Of a stretch of 64,000 nt of DNA, positions 27,201 to 34,098 are shown in pieces. Both the position numbers and the translations under genes were made by a program. This DNA is from Cellulomonas humilata (GTDB lineage Bacteria > Actinomycetota > Actinomycetes > Actinomycetales > Cellulomonadaceae): positions 47,453 through 111,452 of the forward strand of contig NZ_JABMCI010000044.1 in NCBI RefSeq assembly GCF_013359775.1, given 5' to 3'. Position 1 is the first letter of the stretch, and each line of letters starts with the position of its first letter. Under the pieces are notes generated by a model. It worked only from the letters and a program-made list of their open reading frames with translations, was not told the origin of the DNA and did no database searches.

Positions 27201-28744
27201 GGGTGGTCCAGCGCGCTCGCGCCACCGGCGCTCGGCACGATCGACAGCAGACCGTCCTCAGGGGCACCCAGCGGCAGCTCGCTCTGCTCGAGCAGGAACT
27301 TGCCCAGGCGGTCCGCGGGCGGCAGCTCGATCGGGTACTGACCGGTGAAGCACGCGGCGCACAGCTGCGACGCGGGCTGCTCGGTGGCGGCGATCATCCC
27401 CTCCGGGGAGATGTAGCCGAGCGAGTCGGCGCCCAGCGACGCGGCGATCTCATCGACCCCCAGGCCGTTGGCGATGAGCTCGGCGCGGGACGCGAAGTCG
27501 ATCCCGTAGAAGCACGGCCACTTGACCGGCGGGGAGCTGATCCGCACGTGCACCTCGGCCGCGCCGGCCTCCCGGAGCATCCGGATCAGCGCGCGCTGGG
27601 TGTTGCCGCGGACGATCGAGTCGTCCACGACCACCAGGCGCTTGCCGCGGATGACTTCCTTGAGCGGGTTGAGCTTGAGCCGGATGCCCAGCTGGCGCAG
27701 CGTCTGCGACGGCTGGATGAACGTGCGCCCGACGTAGGCGTTCTTGGTGAGCCCCTGGCCGAACGTGATGCCGGACTCGGCCGCATAGCCGACGGCCGCG
27801 GGCGTGCCGGACTCCGGGACGGGGATGACCAGGTCGGCCTCGACGGGGTGCTCGACGGCGAGGCGTCGGCCCATGGCCACCCGCGCGGCGTGCACCGACC
27901 GACCGGCGATCGAGGTGTCCGGGCGGGCCAGGTAGACGTACTCGAAGACGCAGCCCGCGCGGTCGACCTTGGCGAACCGGCTGCTGCGCAGCCCGTCGGC
28001 GTCGATGGCGATGAACTCGCCGGGCTCGATCTCGCGCACGAACGAGGCGCCGACGATGTCCAGCGCGGGCGTCTCGCTGGCCACCACCCAGCCGCGCTCC
28101 AGACGGCCCAGCACCAGCGGGCGGACGCCCTGCGGGTCGCGTGCGGCGTAGAGCGTGTGCTCGTCCATGAAGACCAGGCTGAACGCGCCGCGCAGGCGCG
28201 GGAGCACCTCGAGCGCGGTGGCCTCGAGGGTGTGGTCCGGGTCCCCCGCCAGCAGCGCGGTGATCAGCGCGGTGTCCGTGGTGTTGCCGCGGGCGAGCTC
28301 GCCGCGGCGCTGGCTGCCGTAGCGCTCGGCGACGAGGTCCACCAGCTCGGCGGTGTTGGTGAGGTTGCCGTTGTGGCCCAGGGCCACGGTACCGGCGGCC
28401 GTGGGGCCGAGCGTCGGCTGCGCGTTCTCCCAGGTGCTGCCACCGGTGGTCGAGTAGCGCGTGTGCCCGATGGCGATGTGCCCCTGGAGGGCGTTCAGCG
28501 CGGTCTCGTCGAACACCTGGGACACGAGGCCCATGTCCTTGTAGACGAGCAGCTGCTGGCCGTTGGAGGTGGCGATGCCCGCCGACTCCTGGCCACGGTG
28601 CTGCAGCGCGTACAGGCCGAAGTAGGTGAGCTTGGAGACCTCCTCACCGGGGGCCCACACACCGAAGACGCCACAAGCGTCCTGGGGGCCTTTTTCGTTG
28701 GGGAGGAGGTCGTGGTTCAGACGTCCGTCTGCGCGGGGGGCCAC
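27197..28744 (-). CDS. purF: Amidophosphoribosyltransferase
   Basis: 515 residues from GTG 28744 (VAPRADGRLNHD). The frame extends to 28960 but that part is arginine-rich shadow. Residues before GPQDACGVFGV form the propeptide removed to expose the catalytic Cys of the Ntn glutaminase domain (YALQHRGQESAGIA). The C-terminal phosphoribosyltransferase domain has LVVVDDSIVRGNTQ, the PRPP loop. It transfers ammonia from glutamine to PRPP, the committed purine step. In other family members the CxxC pair CAACF near the C-terminus is often part of a metal or Fe-S site. It overlaps purM. Confidence 0.96.
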   Translation of the reverse strand: MAPRADGRLNHDLLPNEKGPQDACGVFGVWAPGEEVSKLTYFGLYALQHRGQESAGIATSNGQQLLVYKDMGLVSQVFDETALNALQGHIAIGHTRYSTTGGSTWENAQPTLGPTAAGTVALGHNGNLTNTAELVDLVAERYGSQRRGELARGNTTDTALITALLAGDPDHTLEATALEVLPRLRGAFSLVFMDEHTLYAARDPQGVRPLVLGRLERGWVVASETPALDIVGASFVREIEPGEFIAIDADGLRSSRFAKVDRAGCVFEYVYLARPDTSIAGRSVHAARVAMGRRLAVEHPVEADLVIPVPESGTPAAVGYAAESGITFGQGLTKNAYVGRTFIQPSQTLRQLGIRLKLNPLKEVIRGKRLVVVDDSIVRGNTQRALIRMLREAGAAEVHVRISSPPVKWPCFYGIDFASRAELIANGLGVDEIAASLGADSLGYISPEGMIAATEQPASQLCAACFTGQYPIELPPADRLGKFLLEQSELPLGAPEDGLLSIVPSAGGASALDHP

Positions 28745-28794
28745 GCACCTATGGTCGCACACGCCACCAGGCGCGCACGGAACGCGCCCAGCCC

Positions 28795-29169
28795 TCAGAC
28801 GTCGGTGCGGACCGCCCGGCGGACGCTGCGGCGGTCCGCGAGCACGGCGAGCGCGCCGCCCACGAACCCGCCGAGCACGGCCCCCGCCACGGCCATCACC
28901 GTGCGCACCGCACCCTCGCCGTCGAGGAACGAGATGAAGCCGGAGCCGTCGGACACCCACGGCGCCGCGGGCCGGATGATCGCGACCAGGACCAGGGCGA
29001 CGACGACGCCGACGAGGGCGCCCGCGGTGATGAACGCCCCGTACTTGGGCGCGTGGCGGACCGTCGCCGGCTCCGCGACCGCCGCGAGCTCCTGCTCCGA
29101 GGGGATCGGCACGCCGCGCGCGTCGAGGACGGGCTCGGGGTTCGGGTCGGGCTGGGGGTCGTCGGGCAC
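28795..29169 (-). CDS. Small membrane protein with proline-rich N-terminus
   Basis: 124 residues from GTG 29169. A -10 TACGAT (29181-29176) sits six bases upstream, supporting a leaderless start here. The N-terminus is PDDPQPDPNPEP, followed by ARGVPIPSEQELAAVAEPATVRHAPKYGAF. Two helices (ITAGALVGVVVALVLVAII and VMAVAGAVLGGFVGGALAVLADRR) follow. The pattern RHAPKYGAFITAGALVG is familiar from actinobacterial proteins located beside purF, but no function is known. It lies between purF and the sterol-carrier-type gene on the same strand. Confidence 0.8.
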   Translation of the reverse strand: MPDDPQPDPNPEPVLDARGVPIPSEQELAAVAEPATVRHAPKYGAFITAGALVGVVVALVLVAIIRPAAPWVSDGSGFISFLDGEGAVRTVMAVAGAVLGGFVGGALAVLADRRSVRRAVRTDV

Positions 29170-29175
29170 CCCGTG

Positions 29176-29181
29176 ATCGTA
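29176..29181 (-). promoter_or_regulatory. -10 hexamer of the small membrane protein gene
   Basis: On the minus strand TACGAT lies six bases before GTG 29169, again without a Shine-Dalgarno. Confidence 0.5.
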
Positions 29182-29194
29182 GGTCAGCACGGGG

Positions 29195-29575
29195 TCAGTC
29201 GCGGGTCCGGGCGGCCTGCAGCGGGAGCCACTCGCGCAGGTCGGCACGCTCGCCCGACGCGCGGATCCGGCCGGTGTCGACGGCGTCGTCCCAGGTCAGC
29301 ACGCCGGTGGCGAGCGCCAGCCACGTCTGGGCGTCGGTCTCCACGACGTTCGGCGGCGTGCCGCGGGTGTGACGAGGTCCCTCGACCGCCTGCACCGCGC
29401 CGTCCGGGGGGACCCGCACCTCGACCGCGTTGCCCGGGGCCACCTCGGCCAGCTCCTCGAGCGTGAACCGGACCGCGGCGCGCCGCGCGGGCGTCGGGAC
29501 GCCATCGGGGTCGGCCCGCCAGACCGCGAGCGCGGCGCGGCCGTCGGCGGGGTCGGTGCGGCGGCGGGGAGGCAT
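29195..29575 (-). CDS. Sterol-carrier-type (SCP2-like) small protein
   Basis: 126 residues from ATG 29575. CACAAT six bases upstream on the minus strand suggests a leaderless start; an upstream frame exists but is not conserved-looking. The sequence RAALAVWRADPDGVPTPARRAAVRFTLEELAEVAPGNAVEVRVPPDGAVQAVEGPRHTRGTPPNVVETDAQTWLALATG matches the actinobacterial bacterial-SCP family found beside purF and purM. A hydrophobic-ligand-binding role is the family guess; no ligand is known. It is divergent from the trpS leader. Confidence 0.82.
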   Translation of the reverse strand: MPPRRRTDPADGRAALAVWRADPDGVPTPARRAAVRFTLEELAEVAPGNAVEVRVPPDGAVQAVEGPRHTRGTPPNVVETDAQTWLALATGVLTWDDAVDTGRIRASGERADLREWLPLQAARTRD

Positions 29576-29670
29576 GACGCGATTGTGCCCCGCCCGAGCG
29601 CAGCACTTCCCGACGAGCGCGGCAGTTGATGCTGCCGCTCTCGTCGCAGACTGCCCCGATCGCCGTCGGC

Positions 29671-29676
29671 TAGCAT
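29671..29676 (+). promoter_or_regulatory. -10 hexamer of the trpS leader transcript
   Basis: TAGCAT is seven bases before the ATG of the leader peptide, so the leader is itself probably translated from a leaderless 5' end. Confidence 0.5.
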
Positions 29677-29683
29677 CCAGTCC

Positions 29684-29716
29684 ATGTCCTCGACGACCTG
29701 GCGCTGGCTGCACTAG
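29684..29716 (+). CDS. Trp-codon leader peptide of trpS
   Basis: ATG TCC TCG ACG ACC TGG CGC TGG CTG CAC TAG encodes MSSTTWRWLH, ten residues with two Trp codons two apart. Trp is the rarest amino acid, so two in ten residues directly before a tryptophanyl-tRNA synthetase gene is strong evidence for a transcription-attenuation leader. When charged Trp-tRNA is scarce the ribosome stalls at 29699-29707, altering the fold of the RNA between 29716 and 29767. Comparable Trp leaders are known before trp genes in actinobacteria. Confidence 0.8.
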   Translation: MSSTTWRWLH

Positions 29717-29767
29717 ACGCAGCCCGCGGTCGTCCTGCCCCCGAGCTGCTCACGCGGCGTCGGGGGC
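29716..29767 (+). promoter_or_regulatory. trpS attenuator: alternative hairpins
   Basis: Hairpin A pairs GCCCCCGA (29737-29744) with TCGGGGGC (29760-29767), eight perfect pairs, the probable terminator. Alternative B pairs GACGCAGC (29716-29723) with GCGGCGTC (29754-29761), seven of eight, overlapping the 3' arm of A. The two are mutually exclusive, as attenuation needs. Lack of a U tract leaves open whether A stops transcription or blocks translation. Confidence 0.6.
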
Positions 29768-29818
29768 ATCGCTGTCTCCGGGCACGTGCGCGGCTCACGC
29801 CCCCCTGGAGGAGTCCTC

Positions 29819-30793
29819 ATGACCCGCATGCTCACCGGCGAGCGCCCCACCGGCCCGCTGCACCTCGGCCACCTGTTCGGCACCGTGGCCAACCGCGTCC
29901 GGCTCCAGCAGTCCGGCGTCGAGACGTTCCTGGTGCTCGCCGACTACCAGGTGATCACCGACCGGGAGTCGCCGGGCGACATCGCGAGCAACGTGCGCGA
30001 GATCGTCCTCGACTACCTCGCCGCGGGGATCGACCCGGACGCGGCCACGATCTTCACGCACAGCGCGGTGCCCGCCCTGCACCAGCTGATGCTCCCGTTC
30101 CTGTCACTGGTCAGCGCGGCGGAACTGGAGCGGAACCCGACCGTGAAGCAGGAGCTCGCGGACTCCGGCAGGTCCCTGTCCGGGCTGCTGCTGACGTACC
30201 CGGTCCACCAGGCCGCCGACATCCTCTTCTGCCACGCGGACGTCGTGCCGGTGGGCAGGGACCAGCTGCCGCACCTGGAGATCACGCGGACGATCGCGCG
30301 CCGGTTCACCGCCCGGTACGGCGCCTGCTTCACCGAGCCCGAGGCGCTGCTGTCCGAGGCGCCGACGGTGCTGGGCACCGACGGCCGCAAGATGAGCAAG
30401 AGCAACGGGAACGGCATCGCGCTGCGGGCGACCGCCGACGAGACCGTCCGCGCGATCCGGTCCGCGAAGACCGACACGGACCGGCACATCACCTACGACC
30501 CAGCGTCGCGACCCGAGGTGGCCAACCTGCTCCTGCTGGCGTCGCTGTGCACGGGCGTCCCGCCGGAGGTGATCGCCGACGAGGTGGGCTCCCGTGGCTC
30601 CGGCCACCTCAAGGCGGTCACTGCCGACGCCCTCGTCGAGCACCTCGCGCCCCTGCGCGCCCGCCGCGCCCTGTTCGCCGCCGAGCCCGGGCTGGTCGCG
30701 GAGATCCTCACGGCCGGCAACGCGCACGCGAACGAGCTCGCGGACGCCACGATCCGTGACGTCCGCGAGCTCATGGGGATGGTCTACGCGTGA
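29819..30793 (+). CDS. trpS: Tryptophanyl-tRNA synthetase
   Basis: 324 residues from ATG 29819 behind GGAGGAG; an in-frame ATG at 29786 has no ribosome site. Class I motifs: HLGH (15-18, the HIGH box) in GPLHLGHLFG and KMSKS near 191 in DGRKMSKSNGN. The substrate region GVETFLVLADYQVITD and the PVHQAADILF helix are normal. It charges tRNA-Trp. Regulation is probably by the Trp-rich leader upstream. The protein resembles the inducible or second-copy TrpRS type of actinobacteria, so another trpS may exist elsewhere. Confidence 0.95.
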   Translation: MTRMLTGERPTGPLHLGHLFGTVANRVRLQQSGVETFLVLADYQVITDRESPGDIASNVREIVLDYLAAGIDPDAATIFTHSAVPALHQLMLPFLSLVSAAELERNPTVKQELADSGRSLSGLLLTYPVHQAADILFCHADVVPVGRDQLPHLEITRTIARRFTARYGACFTEPEALLSEAPTVLGTDGRKMSKSNGNGIALRATADETVRAIRSAKTDTDRHITYDPASRPEVANLLLLASLCTGVPPEVIADEVGSRGSGHLKAVTADALVEHLAPLRARRALFAAEPGLVAEILTAGNAHANELADATIRDVRELMGMVYA

Positions 30794-30795
30794 CG

Positions 30796-31251
30796 TCAGC
30801 CGAACTCGCGGTCGCCCCAGCCGCTCAGCCGCCACGTCCCGGCCTCGTCGTCGCTCGTGATCGCCGGGCCGCCGTACGACACGCCGACCGACTCGACCGC
30901 GAGCGCGGCCGAGGCACCCTGCTCGACCGTGACCTCGAAGACGATCTGGTGCAGCCCGTTGAGCGTCTCCTCCGGCACCGAGCCGACCTCGGGGGTGACG
31001 GTCACGCCCGTGCCCTCGGCGAGCAGCTGGACCGTGCCCCCGCGGCCGCCGAGGCAGACCACCACAGGAACTGGCGTGCCGAAGGGGTGCGGTTCCTCCG
31101 AGTACCCGTAACCGGCACCGAGTCCCGGGTCGCCGCGCGTGTACAGGTGGTTGCAGTCGGCGGTGTCGTCGTAGGGATCCGGGGGCTCGCCCGAGCAGCC
31201 CGCGACGAGCGCGACCGCGGCGACCAGCGCGACGGCGATCGGCTGTCTCAT
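30796..31251 (-). CDS. Small secreted lipoprotein
   Basis: 151 residues from ATG 31251. The signal peptide ends in lipobox VAGC with Cys19, followed by SGEPPDPYDDTADC. Two more Cys (DC in DTADCNH, CLGG) may pair. The mature part is beta-rich with no motif I recognise (GTGVTVTPEVGSVPEETLNGLHQIVFEVTVEQGASAALAVESVGVSYGGP). It is convergent with trpS (two bases between the stops). GGGGG directly before the ATG and CACCAT further upstream give weak expression signals. Function unknown. Confidence 0.82.
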   Translation of the reverse strand: MRQPIAVALVAAVALVAGCSGEPPDPYDDTADCNHLYTRGDPGLGAGYGYSEEPHPFGTPVPVVVCLGGRGGTVQLLAEGTGVTVTPEVGSVPEETLNGLHQIVFEVTVEQGASAALAVESVGVSYGGPAITSDDEAGTWRLSGWGDREFG

Positions 31252-31321
31252 CCCCCGATGGTGCCCGGTGCCGTGCCGGGAGGGCGTCGATCCCGTCCCG
31301 CGTCACCCGGTCGCCGACGCA

Positions 31322-31356
31322 CGAGGGCCTGCGGGGACGAACCCCGCAGGCCCTCG
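31322..31356 (-). terminator. Terminator of cenA
   Basis: CGAGGGCCTGCGGGG (31322-31336) pairs perfectly over 15 bases with 31342-31356 around the five-base loop ACGAA. It lies ten bases beyond the cenA stop codon. A further five pairs (GACGC/GCGTC) extend the stem past a one-base bulge. Confidence 0.8.
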
Positions 31357-31366
31357 CGTCAGCCGG

Positions 31367-32740
31367 TCACCACGTCGCGTTGCGCGCCAGCTCCAGGGCG
31401 ATGTCCTGGAACCACGCACCGGCGGACGGGCCGCCGTTGCAGGTGCCGTCGGACTCGCCGGGCAGCTTGACCCAGAGCAGGGCGTCGAGGCCCGAGCCGT
31501 CGTTGACCAGCGTCGGCTTCTCGCCGAGCGCCCGGCCGCGCGGGTTGCACCACTCGCCGTTGGAGCCGTTGCCGTTCCGCGACGTGTCGATGACGAACTT
31601 CTTGCCGCCCAGCTGCTGCGAGATCTGCTGGCCGTAGGTCTTCGACGCCGCGGTGGTCTGGTAGTTCGACGTGTTGAGCGCGAAGCCGACCGCGTACTCG
31701 AAGCCCACCTGGTTGAGGCGGCTCACCGCGGTGCTCACGGGCAGCCACGACGAGTGGCCGGCGTCGACGTAGACGCGGGCGCCCTTGAGGGTCAGCGACT
31801 TGGCGGCGTACTTGAGGAAGCCGATCCGGTCACCCTGGCCGGAGCAGTCGCCCAGCTGGGCGAGGGCGTCGGGCTCGAGGATCACGTACGGGTTGCCCGT
31901 GATCCCGGAGGCGACCGTGTCGATCCAGGCCGCGTAGGCACTCTCGGCGACGCCGCCGCCGGAGTACGAGCCGCAGTCACGGCCGGGGATGGCGTAGACG
32001 ACGAGCATCGGGGTCTTGCCGGCGGCCACCGCGCGGGCGGTGTAGTCGGCGACCTCGGCCTTGGCGTGCGCAGGGTCGGCCCAGTTGCCCACCCAGTAGG
32101 CCTGGGGCGTCAGCGCGATCTTCGCGAGCAGCGTCTTGTCGGTGCCGCTCGCCGACTGCCAGGCGCGGTAGCCCTGCGTGGTCGGGTCGACGTAGAAGCC
32201 GCTGGTCGGCTGCGGGGTCTGCGTCGGGGTCGGGGTCGGTGTGGGGGTCGGTGTGGGTGTCACGGTCACCGTCGGGGTCGGGGTGGGTGTGGGGGTCGTG
32301 GTCGGGGTGGGGGTCGTCGTCGGCGTCGTGCCGGTGCACACGGTGCCGTTGACGGTGAACGCGCCCGGGACCGGGTTGGAGCCGCTCCACGAGCCGTTGA
32401 AGCCGAAGCTCGTCTTGGCGCCCGTGGCCAGCGAGCCGTTGTACGGCAGGCTCGCCACCGAGACCGCGGAGCCGCTGGTGCTCGCCGTGCCGTTCCACAG
32501 CTGCGTGATCTTCTGACCGGCCGTGAACGTCCAGCCCACGGTCCACGCGCTCACCGGGTCGCCCAGGTTGGTGACCGAGACGTCGGCGCCGAATCCTCCG
32601 CCCCACTGGTTGGTGATCCGGTACTCGACCTTGCAGCCGGTGGCGGCCTGCGCGGCGGTGGCGGCGGTGACGGCGGTCAGGCCGGCCACCGCGACGGCCG
32701 CGGCGGCGAGCAGCGCGGTGGCGGTTCTGCGGGTGGGCAT
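31367..32740 (-). CDS. cenA: Secreted GH6 endo-beta-1,4-glucanase with N-terminal CBM2
   Basis: 457 residues, ATG 32740. Residues 1-33 are a signal peptide. About 36-135 form a cellulose-binding CBM2 with the terminal disulfide pair Cys36/Cys135 and surface Trp residues (NQWGGGFGADV, WTVGWTF, LWNG). About 138-179 are a Pro-Thr linker. The GH6 catalytic domain starts at GFYVDPTTQGYRAWQ. Key Asp are 255 (IPGRDCGS), 291 (ILEPDALAQ, general acid) and 431 (KLPGESDG, proposed base). Order, length and sequence closely follow Cellulomonas fimi CenA as I remember it. It cleaves cellulose outside the cell with inversion. It is a single gene with its own terminator and a LacI-type palindrome upstream. 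Confidence 0.97.
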   Translation of the reverse strand: MPTRRTATALLAAAAVAVAGLTAVTAATAAQAATGCKVEYRITNQWGGGFGADVSVTNLGDPVSAWTVGWTFTAGQKITQLWNGTASTSGSAVSVASLPYNGSLATGAKTSFGFNGSWSGSNPVPGAFTVNGTVCTGTTPTTTPTPTTTPTPTPTPTVTVTPTPTPTPTPTPTQTPQPTSGFYVDPTTQGYRAWQSASGTDKTLLAKIALTPQAYWVGNWADPAHAKAEVADYTARAVAAGKTPMLVVYAIPGRDCGSYSGGGVAESAYAAWIDTVASGITGNPYVILEPDALAQLGDCSGQGDRIGFLKYAAKSLTLKGARVYVDAGHSSWLPVSTAVSRLNQVGFEYAVGFALNTSNYQTTAASKTYGQQISQQLGGKKFVIDTSRNGNGSNGEWCNPRGRALGEKPTLVNDGSGLDALLWVKLPGESDGTCNGGPSAGAWFQDIALELARNATW

Positions 32741-32870
32741 GGATCTCCTCGGGACGACAGCTCGGGCCAGTTCTGGTCAGGGCCGGCCCACGTCCTCGTC
32801 GACGACGCCGCACCCCGGTCCCGACGAGGAAACCCGACGACGAGACCCTCTGGCGAGCGCACGGCACGAT

Positions 32871-32884
32871 TCGAAACGTTTAGG
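32871..32884. promoter_or_regulatory. Candidate LacI-type operator upstream of cenA
   Basis: TCGAAACGTTTAGG contains the perfect palindrome AAACGTTT (32874-32881) with the central CG typical of LacI-family sites. It is about 135 bases before cenA and 40 bases beyond the rsgA stop. It differs from the AGCGCT sites elsewhere in the window, so a different regulator is implied. Confidence 0.35.
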
Positions 32885-32922
32885 TACCCGAAAGGCCTCG
32901 TCGATGCGCTTCCGCGAGCGGC

Positions 32923-33936
32923 TCAGCTGCGGGGCCGACCGGGCCCGCGCATCCCCCGCTGGTACTCCTTGGTGATCTTCTTCCACCGGTCCCGCTCCTC
33001 GGCGCGCAGCCGGACGTCCGACCGGCGGGCCTGGTACGCGGCCTCCTTGGCCAGTCGACGCCAGCTGTCGAGCCTGCGCTCCGGCAGCTCCCCGCTGTCC
33101 AGCGCCTCCTGGATCGCGCAGCCCGGCTCGCCGGTGTGGTGGCAGTCGGCGAACCGGCACGCCGCCGCCAGCCCGGCGACGTCCGCGAACGTGGTGTCGA
33201 GGGCGTCGGCGTCCGCGACCACACCGACCCCGCGGATGCCGGGGGTGTCGATGAGCATCGCGCCGCCCGCCAGCGGGACCAGCTCGCGGTGCGTGGTGGT
33301 GTGCCGGCCGCGCCCGTCGGACCGCCGCTCCCCCGTCTCCATGACGTCGTGGCCGGCCAGCGCGTTGACCAGGGTCGACTTGCCCGCGCCGGACGGGCCG
33401 ACGGCGACCAGCGTGGTGCCCGGCGCCAGGAGCGCGCGCAGGGCGTCGAGGCCCTGGTCGGTGGGCACGCTGACCGTGTGCACGTCGACAGCGAGGGCCA
33501 CCGCGGCGACCTCGGCAGCCATGCCCTCGGGGTCGGGGACCAGGTCCGCCTTGGTGAGCACGACGACGGGCTGCGCACCGGACCGCCACGCCAGCGTGAG
33601 CAGCCGCTCGATGCGGCCGAGGTGGGGGTCCGGGTCGAGGTGCTCCACGACGAGGACGATGTCGATGTTCGCCGCGAGCGCCTGCACGCGGGACGTGGCG
33701 CCCGCGGTGTCCCGGACCAGGGCGGTCGTGCGAGCTCGCAGGACGGTGGCACCCTCGTCGACCAGCAGCCAGTCGCCGACCGTCGGGGCCAGCCGGTCGC
33801 CGTCGTCCGTGGCGACCAGGCCGTCCCGGTCCAGCGTCAGCCGACGGGGTTCGTGCGCGCCGTCGAGACCGTCCGCGGGCAGCACGAGGACCGCACCCTT
33901 GTCGGCACGGACCACGCGGAACAGATCAGCTGGCAC
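32923..33936 (-). CDS. rsgA: Ribosome small-subunit-dependent GTPase A
   Basis: 337 residues from GTG 33936. A -10 TACCGT (33948-33943) is six bases upstream, and the longer frame lacks support. An N-terminal OB-fold is followed by a circularly permuted GTPase: G4 (VLTKADLV), G5, then G1 (GPSGAGKSTLVNAL) and G3 (DTPGIRG). The C-terminal zinc site is C-x-F-A-D-C-H-H-x7-C (CRFADCHHTGEPGC). It acts in late maturation of the 30S subunit. The G1/G3/G4 motifs are normal. It sits alone between cenA and purL on the same strand. Confidence 0.95.
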   Translation of the reverse strand: MPADLFRVVRADKGAVLVLPADGLDGAHEPRRLTLDRDGLVATDDGDRLAPTVGDWLLVDEGATVLRARTTALVRDTAGATSRVQALAANIDIVLVVEHLDPDPHLGRIERLLTLAWRSGAQPVVVLTKADLVPDPEGMAAEVAAVALAVDVHTVSVPTDQGLDALRALLAPGTTLVAVGPSGAGKSTLVNALAGHDVMETGERRSDGRGRHTTTHRELVPLAGGAMLIDTPGIRGVGVVADADALDTTFADVAGLAAACRFADCHHTGEPGCAIQEALDSGELPERRLDSWRRLAKEAAYQARRSDVRLRAEERDRWKKITKEYQRGMRGPGRPRS

Positions 33937-33942
33937 ACCTCG

Positions 33943-33948
33943 ACGGTA
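33943..33948 (-). promoter_or_regulatory. -10 hexamer of rsgA
   Basis: On the minus strand TACCGT is six bases before GTG 33936, another leaderless-type arrangement. Confidence 0.5.
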
Positions 33949-34006
33949 GGAGCCGGCCCGGCCCACGCACCACGGAAATACCGGCTGCAACTGCCGCCTA
34001 GGGCGT

Positions 34007-34062
34007 CGAGAACAACCTGGGTGGCGTTCTCCGGGTCGAGAACGCCACCCAGGTTGTTCTCG
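34007..34062. repeat. 25-bp perfect inverted repeat between purL and rsgA
   Basis: 34007-34031 and 34038-34062 are perfect reverse complements separated by CGGGTC. Each arm is itself bounded by GAGAAC and GTTCTC around a 12-base core (AACCTGGGTGGC in the left arm, its complement in the right). It lies about 36 bases after the purL stop, so it can end purL transcription. Its length and internal symmetry exceed ordinary terminators here, suggesting a repeated intergenic element. Confidence 0.75.
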
Positions 34063-34098
34063 CGCGAGCCGACGCGGTCGCGGCCGCGGAGCGGGTTG

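Noticed and set aside
29684..29820. T-box riboswitch before trpS
   Set aside because: No T-box core (AGGGTGGNACCGCG) is present; the leader peptide with Trp codons explains the region better.
32220..32330. Repetitive GT-rich tract as a non-coding repeat
   Set aside because: It is the Pro-Thr linker codons of cenA, a normal feature of secreted cellulases.
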